A stretch of DNA of 24,112 bases from Candidatus Gracilibacteria bacterium (lineage in GTDB: Bacteria; Patescibacteriota; Gracilibacteria; UBA1369; UBA12473), in NCBI GenBank assembly GCA_041658685.1, contig JBAZZS010000007.1:1-24112 (forward strand), read 5' to 3'. The notes under the pieces are model-generated. The model did no database searches, had not been told where the DNA came from, and was given only the letters and a program-made list of their open reading frames with translations. A program made the position numbers and the translations under genes. Shown one piece after another: positions 7,756 through 14,249 of this stretch; positions within the stretch are counted from its first letter, which is position 1, and each line of letters starts with the position of its first letter.

Positions 7756-9126
7756 TCAAAAATTAAAAACCACCATTAAAGATAAAAAGAACGTGAGAAC
7801 AATGAGAATGGGGTCGGCAAGGCGGCTTTTTATGAAAAATATAAGTTTGAGCGTTGCGGCTGAGTGAATGAGGAAAACAACAGGCAAAAGATACTTGAAC
7901 AACACGGATTCTCCAAGGTCAAAAGGAATGCCGAGCACGGGTTGAAGGGGTATGTTTTTTGTGATGACATAATGTCCCAAGAAATAATATCCGAGATAAA
8001 AAAAGAGCAACCAACCGGTGAACACGCTGATTTCTTCCACAAGATAGAGATGTTTTTCATGGCGAATCACCAGGTTTTTTTCATGACGTAATCCTTGGAC
8101 GGCTTTGATTTTGTGTTTGATGATTTTTTCTTGCGCGAAAAGATTTTTAACCGAATCGATGGCCACCCCGCGCGTTTCCTTTGGTGATTTGAACACCAGC
8201 CGAAGAGCGTCCCACCGTTTGTTTTTCACCACGCGTAACTCGGTTTTAAGCGGAGCGAGGTCCGGCGGATCTTTGAAATAATTTTCAATGGATTGAAGTG
8301 GGCCAACGAGAAAATTCAATGAACTTCCTTCGAGCTTTTTTTTGAGGAAAGCGGTTTTATTTTGGAGGTCGGCGATGAATCCCAATTTTGGGGCCATGGA
8401 TTTATTGAGTTCCATCATCATTTTTTGGCTTTCCAATAAGATGGATTGGCGTTCTTGCCCGTGTTCTTGCGTTTCCAAAAACATTTCTTCTTCTTGGATT
8501 TTTTTGAGAAGGTCTTTGCACGTGTTGAGGATGTAATCGAGGTTGTTACTGGCTTTGATGCGCAGGAGTTTATCGATATAACCTTGGATGATTGATTTTT
8601 TTTCCGGAGAAAGTTTGGTTTCAAAGGTGGTGAGAATCGTTTTGATTCGATTTAAAATTTGGTCCACTTCATCGATCACGATTTTTTTTTGCGCAAGGAA
8701 TTCAGGCGTTTCGACTTCGGCCTTGATGCCGGACGTGTCGAGCTCATGCGATTGGAGGTCGTATTGGTTTTTTAACGCTTCGATCCCGGAGGTGCGAAGG
8801 TTTTGTTTTTCTTGTTCCGTGGCAGAGGCCGGGGCCAGAAAAAGGATGTTGAAGTGATATTCATCCATCAAGCGTTTGTAGGCGAGGAGGTCGGTTTTTG
8901 CCGGGATGGTTCCTTTGATTTTTTTCCCGTTTTTATCAATGGCTTCAAACTCGAATTTTTCCATTTCACTTTGAATTTGCACCGCGGTTTCGTCCACGGT
9001 ATTGATTTCTAAAATCGAAAAACCGAGATGGTTCAATTCGGTTCGGGCCGTGGCTTCATCTCCGGCATTGATGATGCCGGTTAAACGTTTCCCCTCGGGA
9101 TTGGTGGCGGTGTATTTGAATTGCAT
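7756..9126 (-). CDS. Membrane protein with two PilC/GspF N-terminal-like modules
   Basis: The 456-residue product begins with MQFKYTATNPEGKRLTGII (1-19), the pattern that opens PilC/GspF inner-membrane platform proteins of type IV pili and type II secretion. Residues 1-45 form one such small module, and 57-98 (FEFEAIDKNGKKIKGTIPA) a second. Where PilC would carry its T2SSF domains, this protein instead has about 200 residues of charged, probably coiled-coil helix (145-350). Hydrophobic segments follow at about 366-387, 408-430 and 437-455. None of the T2SSF signatures is seen. It sits directly upstream of lgt (three-base gap), so it probably works at the envelope, perhaps as an adaptor to a pilus-like machine. 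The function is unknown. Confidence 0.6.
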   Translation of the reverse strand: MQFKYTATNPEGKRLTGIINAGDEATARTELNHLGFSILEINTVDETAVQIQSEMEKFEFEAIDKNGKKIKGTIPAKTDLLAYKRLMDEYHFNILFLAPASATEQEKQNLRTSGIEALKNQYDLQSHELDTSGIKAEVETPEFLAQKKIVIDEVDQILNRIKTILTTFETKLSPEKKSIIQGYIDKLLRIKASNNLDYILNTCKDLLKKIQEEEMFLETQEHGQERQSILLESQKMMMELNKSMAPKLGFIADLQNKTAFLKKKLEGSSLNFLVGPLQSIENYFKDPPDLAPLKTELRVVKNKRWDALRLVFKSPKETRGVAIDSVKNLFAQEKIIKHKIKAVQGLRHEKNLVIRHEKHLYLVEEISVFTGWLLFFYLGYYFLGHYVITKNIPLQPVLGIPFDLGESVLFKYLLPVVFLIHSAATLKLIFFIKSRLADPILIVLTFFLSLMVVFNF

Positions 9127-9296
9127 TGATGCTATTTAATGGCGCTGAAAATCGTCTACTGCTTTGTCAGCTACGCCATTTCCCTCCTCACCGTACAGAA
9201 TTTTGTACGGCTCGGAGTATAAATGGCTTGCTTCCTTGCATTAGTACGATTTTGATCGCCATTGGGTGAGTTGTAAATTGATGCTATTTAATGGCG
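9125..9296. repeat. Stem-loop element bounded by 20-bp identical direct repeats
   Basis: ATTGATGCTATTTAATGGCG occurs at 9125-9144 and again at 9277-9296. The second copy is the 3' end of pyrG (its last codons and TAG); the first abuts the next gene's start. Between them lies a structured segment, 9138-9263, whose ends AATGGCG and CGCCATT are inverted repeats. Inside, AAAATCGT (9148-9155) pairs with ACGATTTT, and GCCATTT with AAATGGC. The apex is a 7-bp perfect hairpin CCGTACA/TGTACGG (9191-9197 with 9204-9210). It looks like an inserted small repeat or a structured RNA with duplicated target. Confidence 0.6.
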
Positions 9297-10906
9297 GCCT
9301 CGATAAACCCTTTAAATAACGGATGTGGTTTGTTGGGGCGTGATAAAAATTCCGGATGGAATTGGCACCCGATCATAAAGGGATGATTTTTGAGTTCTAC
9401 GATTTCCACGAGGTTGTCTTTTTCGTAAACTCCGGACACGATCAGTCCATTTTTTTCAAGAGGTTCCCGGAACGCGTTGTTGAATTCAAAGCGGTGGCGA
9501 TGGCGTTCATTGACCAGGGTTGCATTGCCATATAATTTTGCGGTTTGAGTGCCGGGAGTGAGGCGACAGGGGTAAGAGCCTAAGCGGAGCGTGCCTCCTT
9601 TGGCGCGGTTTTTATGTTGCCCCGGGAGAAAATGAATGACGTAATGATCTTGAGTCAGTTTTTGTTCGTTTTCATCGTATTCTTCACTGGTGAGCTTGTT
9701 GTTTTTCAAGACTTCTCGGGCAAAGGCAATGGTCAGCATTTGCATGCCGAGGCACAAGCCCAAATAGGGGATTTTATTTTTGCGAGCATAATCCGCGGCC
9801 ATGATTTTTCCTTCCAATCCGCGAGATCCAAATCCGCCGGTGACCACAATCCCGGCTGCGGATTGGAGTTCGGTCCAAACTTTTTTATTGTTTTTTTCGA
9901 GTTGTTCGGCTTCGACCCAGATGAGTTTGAGTTCTCGATCGGCGTGATAGCATGCGATTTTTAGAGATTCGATCACGCTGATGTACGCGTCGTCCAGACC
10001 GGTGTATTTGCCCACAAGCGCGATTTTGAGTTCTTTGCGTTTGGTGTAAATTTTGGCGACCAAGCTTTTCCAGTCCTTGAGATTGGGTTTGATTTTACCA
10101 AGCCCGAGTTTTTCTCCGATGATTTCCGTGATGTGATATTTTTGGAGATTGAGAGGCACTTCGTAAATGGATTTTTCAGCGGTTTTGGCCGGGATCACGG
10201 CTTCTTTTTCCACGTCGCAGAATAAGGCGATTTTGTCGATGATTTCTTCGTCGAGTTCGAAATCCGTGCGCGGAACAATGATGTCGGGTTGAATCCCGAT
10301 GCTGCGCAGTTCGCGGACCGAGGCTTGCGTGGGTTTGGTTTTGAGCTCGCGCGAGGCCATCAGGTAAGGGAGCAGAGTGAGGTGAATGAAAAGCGTGTTT
10401 TTGGCACCGAGTTCATGCCGCAGTTGGCGAATGGCTTCGAGATAGGGGAGGCCTTCGATGTCTCCGACTGTGCCCCCGATTTCCACAATGAGGATGTCGG
10501 TTCCGCTTTTTTTGGCCGCGGCTTTGATTTTGTCTTTGATCGCATTGGTGATGTGCGGAATGATTTGAATGGTGCGCCCGAGAAATTCGCCTGCGCGTTC
10601 TTTTTGTAAAATTTCCGTGTAAATTTTTCCGGTCGTGACATTGGAAAGCATGGAACAGCTGGTGTCGATGAAGCGTTCGTAGTGGCCGAGATCGAGGTCG
10701 GTTTCGCCGGCATCGTCGGTCACAAACACTTCGCCGTGTTGGAACGGGCTCATGGTTCCGGGATCCACATTGATGTAGGGATCGAGTTTTTGTGGAAAAA
10801 CTTTAAATCCGGCGGTCTTGAGCAAAGCGCCGATGGAGGCACTGGTGATTCCTTTTCCAAGAGAGGAACACACTCCACCGGTAACGAAGATGTATTTTGT
10901 GGGCAT
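9284..10906 (-). CDS. pyrG: CTP synthase
   Basis: PyrG makes CTP from UTP, ATP and glutamine. The 540-residue protein has standard length and both domains. The amidoligase domain (1-270) shows IFVTGGVCSSLGKGI (6-20, P-loop), DPYINVDPGTMSPFQHGEVFV and EIGGTVGDIE (142-151). The class I glutamine amidotransferase domain (about 293-540) shows GGFGSRG (357-363), LGLCLGMQ with the nucleophile C385, and CQFHPEF with H517 and E519. It lies 57 bases downstream of trpS and is probably cotranscribed. The leader carries a 25-bp repeat shared with trpS. The 3' end is duplicated beyond the gene by the 20-bp repeat. There is no obvious pausing leader of the Gram-positive pyrG type. Confidence 0.97.
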   Translation of the reverse strand: MPTKYIFVTGGVCSSLGKGITSASIGALLKTAGFKVFPQKLDPYINVDPGTMSPFQHGEVFVTDDAGETDLDLGHYERFIDTSCSMLSNVTTGKIYTEILQKERAGEFLGRTIQIIPHITNAIKDKIKAAAKKSGTDILIVEIGGTVGDIEGLPYLEAIRQLRHELGAKNTLFIHLTLLPYLMASRELKTKPTQASVRELRSIGIQPDIIVPRTDFELDEEIIDKIALFCDVEKEAVIPAKTAEKSIYEVPLNLQKYHITEIIGEKLGLGKIKPNLKDWKSLVAKIYTKRKELKIALVGKYTGLDDAYISVIESLKIACYHADRELKLIWVEAEQLEKNNKKVWTELQSAAGIVVTGGFGSRGLEGKIMAADYARKNKIPYLGLCLGMQMLTIAFAREVLKNNKLTSEEYDENEQKLTQDHYVIHFLPGQHKNRAKGGTLRLGSYPCRLTPGTQTAKLYGNATLVNERHRHRFEFNNAFREPLEKNGLIVSGVYEKDNLVEIVELKNHPFMIGCQFHPEFLSRPNKPHPLFKGFIEAAIK

Positions 10907-10932
10907 TACGAGAGGGAATTAGAAGAAATTAG

Positions 10933-10957
10933 AAATGATGAATTTTAGATTTTAAAT
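10933..10957. repeat. 25-bp repeat in the pyrG leader
   Basis: The plus strand reads AAATGATGAATTTTAGATTT then TAAAT. The same 25 bases occur without mismatch at 11939-11963 upstream of trpS. It lies 27 bases upstream of the pyrG start, so it is part of the transcribed leader if the genes are cotranscribed. Confidence 0.7.
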
Positions 10958-10963
10958 TAAATC

Positions 10964-11926
10964 CTACAACCCCACTTTTTCACGGACTTCTTCCAGCGTT
11001 TTTTGGGCAAGACCGCGGGCGCGATTCGCTCCGTCTTTTAGGACGTCTTCAACATAGTCGAATTTCTTCTCGAGCTCAACCTTTTTTTGTCGATAGGGAT
11101 CGAGGACTTCGTGTAGTTTTTGTAATAGCGTTTTTTTGGCATCTCCATAACCAAATCCGCCGGCCGTGTATTTGTCGCGGAGGTTGGCAAGTTCTTGCGG
11201 GGTGGCAAAATAGCGATACAGTTTGAACACATTGCACTTTTCTGGATCCTTGGGCTGTTCGAGGGGAGTGGAATCGGTCACCACACTCATCACGGCTTTT
11301 TTAAGGCTCGCGTCATCGCCAAAAAGCGGAATCGTATTTCCGTAACTTTTGCTCATTTTTTCGCCGTCGGTTCCGGTCACGGTTTGAACGGTTTCATCGA
11401 TGTCGGGTTCTGGGAGTTTGAAAACTTCTCCAAATATTTGATTGAATTTTTCAGCCAAGTCGCGTGCCACTTCCACGTGTTGTTTTTGATCTTTTCCCAC
11501 CGGCACTTTATCGGGTTTGTAGAGAAGAATGTCCGCGGACATGAGAATTGGGTAGGTGAAAAGTCCAATTGTGGCTTCTTTTTTACCTTTGGCTTTGGCG
11601 TCTTTCCAGGCGTGGCAGCGTTCCATGAGGCCCATGGGAGTGATGGCGGAGAGAATCCACAGGAGTTGCGCGTGTTCTGGGATGTCGCTTTGGCGAAAGA
11701 AGGTTGTTTTTTTTGGGTCCAGCCCAATGGCGAGGTAGTCGGCGGCGAGTTCATGAGTGAGTTGGCGAAGTTTTTTGCCGTCGCGGATGGTGGTGAGCGC
11801 GTGATAATTCGCAATAAAAATAAAGGATTCGGATTGGGTTTGATACGCGACATGACGCTTCATGGCTCCGAGAAAATTGCCGAGATGCGGTGCGCCACTG
11901 GGTTGAACGCCGGAAAGGATGCGCAT
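10964..11926 (-). CDS. trpS: Tryptophanyl-tRNA synthetase
   Basis: TrpS charges tRNA-Trp. The 320-residue class Ic synthetase is compact, as usual for bacterial TrpS. It has the Rossmann-fold signatures SGVQPSGAPHLGN (5-17, HIGH-type motif P-H-L-G-N) and GEKMSKSYGN (188-197, KMSKS). Tryptophan-site elements include IANYHALTT (38-46) and YPILMSADILLY (125-136), followed by VPVGKDQKQHVE. The C-terminal helical anticodon-binding part ends with LAQKTLEEVREKVGL. It heads the leftward block and shares a divergent intergenic region with the 615-residue orphan gene. A 25-bp leader repeat begins 13 bases upstream of the start. Confidence 0.97.
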   Translation of the reverse strand: MRILSGVQPSGAPHLGNFLGAMKRHVAYQTQSESFIFIANYHALTTIRDGKKLRQLTHELAADYLAIGLDPKKTTFFRQSDIPEHAQLLWILSAITPMGLMERCHAWKDAKAKGKKEATIGLFTYPILMSADILLYKPDKVPVGKDQKQHVEVARDLAEKFNQIFGEVFKLPEPDIDETVQTVTGTDGEKMSKSYGNTIPLFGDDASLKKAVMSVVTDSTPLEQPKDPEKCNVFKLYRYFATPQELANLRDKYTAGGFGYGDAKKTLLQKLHEVLDPYRQKKVELEKKFDYVEDVLKDGANRARGLAQKTLEEVREKVGL

Positions 11927-11938
11927 GGGGGAAATTTT

Positions 11939-11963
11939 AAATGATGAATTTTAGATTTTAAAT
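11939..11963. repeat. 25-bp repeat in the trpS leader
   Basis: Exact second copy of the sequence at 10933-10957, in the same orientation relative to its gene. The 183-bp region 11927-12109 otherwise holds a GC-rich repeat word at 11998-12014 and the promoter of the rightward gene. Confidence 0.7.
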
Positions 11964-12051
11964 GGGGAAAATACAGGGAAGAAAATGTAAGATAGGACAT
12001 TCCGCTGCGCTTTGTTTTTGATTGTAACAGGAAATTAAAAAACGAAATAGC

Positions 12052-12082
12052 TTGACAGGGGGGGAGCATTATTCGCTATATA
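12052..12082 (+). promoter_or_regulatory. Putative sigma-70 promoter of the 615-codon orphan gene
   Basis: A perfect TTGACA -35 at 12052-12057 is followed after 19 bases by TATATA at 12077-12082. The spacing is slightly long. The ATG follows 27 bases later, behind a TTTAATTT leader without Shine-Dalgarno. Confidence 0.5.
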
Positions 12083-12109
12083 AGTTGCTTATATTTAATT
12101 TAAAAAATT

Positions 12110-13957
12110 ATGGCAAAATTAGTGTTAGGGGAAAGTGAAGTTGGATTAGATGGATTTGGAGAGGGGAGAAAAGGAGGAGAATCCAATATTTGGGAAGCGG
12201 ATTTGGATAGAGTTAATGGACAAAGGGAATGGTTAGCAGCAACCTCGAGGGTAAATTTAAGAGTGCTTCCTTTGATAGGTCGTGTTGAGATATTATCTCA
12301 TGAAGGGAAAGATGTTCCATTATATAAATTAGACCAAGTGTCTTCGGGTATTGAGCCATTGGTTGATGATATCTTTATACAAGGTGGAGACACTGAAAAT
12401 ATGGAAAGTGAATATGCCCCTGATAGTGAGAACGATTTTCGTAATACGTTTATAAAAAATGGATGGGACTTTTTGTCTGCTTGTGGCGCTACAGAAACTC
12501 CCGGAGGAGTTAATGCTTCAATAAAAGAACTCTTTCATTTATTGCAACAGAGGTTCCCGAAATATTTAGGAGTGGAATGGTCTTTCCCCTCAACAAAAGA
12601 TGAGATGCTTCAGTGTGAATATGACAATATGATGCAATCGATGTTTAAAGTATTTGGAGCTATTCGATTTCAAAACAATTTGGCTGCTTTTAATCAGGTT
12701 TTTGATCAATGGACGGAGTTGATGGGGAAAGGAGTTTATACGGACTTAGGTGAATCTATGGATTATCATGATGAGAGTGTGGAGCCCATGAATGCACCGC
12801 AACGAAGGAGAAAAGCTAGGTTGTCTCGGGGACTTTTTCAAAAGTTAAGGGGAGGAAAAACTTTAGAAGAATCTCCTTCCGTAGTTCCCCTTATTGTTCC
12901 TACTCATCCCCAAGGAGAAGTAAATGTATTTTGGAGCCGTATGTTTTCTGTTTTAAAAAAACGTTTAAGACATGCTGAAATTAGAGGTCCTGAGGCCGTA
13001 TCCGAAGAATGGGGTGCGATTGATGTATGGATTGGAAAAAGTCGCGCACGATGGATGAGAGTTTTATTGGAAGGAGAGAAAAGAATTGGGAGAGGTGGGC
13101 ATGGGGCAAGAGATGCGAGAGGGGGAAGAGAGGATGAGGGCGGAGAAGAAGTAGACGTTGCTTTTGATGATGAAGAGTTAAGCACTTGGTTTGAAAAAAG
13201 GATGGATCGGAGAAAAGGAAAAGAAGAAGTTGACGACGAAAAAGTTGATGACGAAGAAGTTGACGATGAAGAAGTTGACGATGAAGAAGTTGATGACGAA
13301 GAAGTTGATGACGAAGTGACGGAAGGTTTAGATGAGTGTGGATGGTGGGGAGACCCTTTAAATCAGGCGGTAAAAGACGCAGCTTCTTATCAAGACAGGA
13401 ATGAAGCCGAGAGGATCAGCCAGGGAGAACAATATTTATTAATGCGCAATTTATCTGACTTTGAAAAATGGAAGACTTCGGGGCCAGTGACAAATTCAGG
13501 GGCGTATGATTCAGAAGTGGATGATTCAGAAGTGGATGATTCAGGTAGGGTTATGGGCGCTTCCAATGTTGATAAAAATAAGAGGCCTCCTCTTTTGAAA
13601 TCTCGAAGACCAGGGAAAAGAGTAGCAAGAGAAGCACAAGAAGCAGCAGAATCAATAGCAAAAGCAGCAGAAGAAGCAGCAGCAATAGCAAGAGCAGCAG
13701 CAATAGAAAAAGGAAAATCAGAAGAAGAAGCAGAAGAAGTAGCAGAAGCAGCACGAGCAGTATTCTTAGAAGAAGACAAAAAAGCAGATGCAGCAGCAGA
13801 CGTAGCAATAGCAGCAGACGTAGCCCAAGTTGCTCTAAAAAAGTCCGGTAATGGAAAGGGGGAAAAAGTTGCCCGTTCAAGGCCTGGGATGAATCCTAGA
13901 ACGCCATTTTCATCTGCCCGTTCATTTCCCCCTCGTCGTTCATTCCGGGTGAATTAA
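12110..13957 (+). CDS. Orphan protein with acidic pentapeptide repeats and Ala/Glu helix
   Basis: I do not recognise this 615-residue protein. It has no signal peptide or membrane segment and is probably cytoplasmic. Residues 1-330 look globular, with mixed hydrophobics and several Trp (W119, W157, W201, W275, W301, W307, W315). An acidic tract at 373-402 is six tandem EVDDE-type units, and a shorter copy (SEVDDSEVDDS) sits at 468-478. Residues 505-577 form an Ala/Glu-rich, probably continuous helix. The tail is basic (RSRPGMNPRTPF, PPRRSF). The Ala/Glu tract uses almost only A-ending codons (GCA, GAA, ATA, AAA), unlike the rest of the gene, which suggests triplet expansion. It may be an adaptor or a structural protein with a nucleic-acid-binding tail; that is inference only. 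Confidence 0.7.
   Translation: MAKLVLGESEVGLDGFGEGRKGGESNIWEADLDRVNGQREWLAATSRVNLRVLPLIGRVEILSHEGKDVPLYKLDQVSSGIEPLVDDIFIQGGDTENMESEYAPDSENDFRNTFIKNGWDFLSACGATETPGGVNASIKELFHLLQQRFPKYLGVEWSFPSTKDEMLQCEYDNMMQSMFKVFGAIRFQNNLAAFNQVFDQWTELMGKGVYTDLGESMDYHDESVEPMNAPQRRRKARLSRGLFQKLRGGKTLEESPSVVPLIVPTHPQGEVNVFWSRMFSVLKKRLRHAEIRGPEAVSEEWGAIDVWIGKSRARWMRVLLEGEKRIGRGGHGARDARGGREDEGGEEVDVAFDDEELSTWFEKRMDRRKGKEEVDDEKVDDEEVDDEEVDDEEVDDEEVDDEVTEGLDECGWWGDPLNQAVKDAASYQDRNEAERISQGEQYLLMRNLSDFEKWKTSGPVTNSGAYDSEVDDSEVDDSGRVMGASNVDKNKRPPLLKSRRPGKRVAREAQEAAESIAKAAEEAAAIARAAAIEKGKSEEEAEEVAEAARAVFLEEDKKADAAADVAIAADVAQVALKKSGNGKGEKVARSRPGMNPRTPFSSARSFPPRRSFRVN
13226..13315 (+). repeat. Six 15-bp tandem repeats encoding (E/K)VDDE
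   Basis: Units of the form GAAGTTGAYGAYGAA repeat six times in frame. Most differences are synonymous T/C changes in the Asp codons, and one unit begins with AAA. This is a coding minisatellite likely to vary in copy number. Confidence 0.85.
13508..13544 (+). repeat. Two and a half 15-bp repeats encoding DSEVD
   Basis: GATTCAGAAGTGGAT occurs twice in tandem, followed by a partial GATTCAG. It encodes the same EVDD motif as the upstream minisatellite but with different codons (GTG and GAT in place of GTT and GAC), so it expanded separately. Confidence 0.75.
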
Positions 13958-14011
13958 CAACGGTAAGAGAAGGATTATCATAAAATAGTTTATATTTTAA
14001 CATTGAAAACT

Positions 14012-14233
14012 ATGCCAAATGAATCTATGGGGAATAATGAAGCAGACAAGAATTTGGAAAGTGGAGTTGAATCAGTTGTTTTTATGCCTAATGAGGCTCA
14101 GTCCCTTCCGGGCGTTGAAACGAAATCAGGTAATGATGGTTTGCGTTCCTTGTGTGTTTTGCAAAATTTAGGTCTTTTGTTGCCTATGCTGGAGAAAAGT
14201 GGTTCAGCAAGTACGAAGACTAAGAAGTCTTAA
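14012..14233 (+). CDS. Small orphan protein
   Basis: A 73-residue polar protein starting at the ATG at 14012; a TTG three codons upstream is possible but less likely. The sequence MPNE occurs twice (residues 1-4 and 25-28). The only hydrophobic stretch is LCVLQNLGLLLPML, and the end is Ser/Lys-rich. No family is recognised. It follows the 615-residue orphan gene by 54 bases in the same direction and may be cotranscribed, or use a TATATT box at 13991-13996. It ends 16 bases from the convergent priA stop. Confidence 0.5.
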   Translation: MPNESMGNNEADKNLESGVESVVFMPNEAQSLPGVETKSGNDGLRSLCVLQNLGLLLPMLEKSGSASTKTKKS

Positions 14234-14249
14234 TGAATTGAGAGTTTTT

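Noticed and set aside
11195..11944. Long plus-strand ORF of 249 codons
   Set aside because: Antisense to trpS, whose HIGH and KMSKS motifs leave no doubt about the coding strand.
13226..13544. Possible CRISPR array
   Set aside because: Repeats are contiguous 15-bp coding units without unique spacers and stay in frame within a long ORF.
13551..13880. Minus-strand ORF rich in leucine, resembling a membrane protein
   Set aside because: It is the antisense shadow of the GCA/GAA-rich Ala/Glu tract; poly-Leu arises from reverse-complemented GCA and GAA-type triplets.
14003..14011. TTG start giving three extra residues for the small orphan gene
   Set aside because: An ATG lies three codons downstream and most starts in this window are ATG; no ribosome binding site favours TTG.
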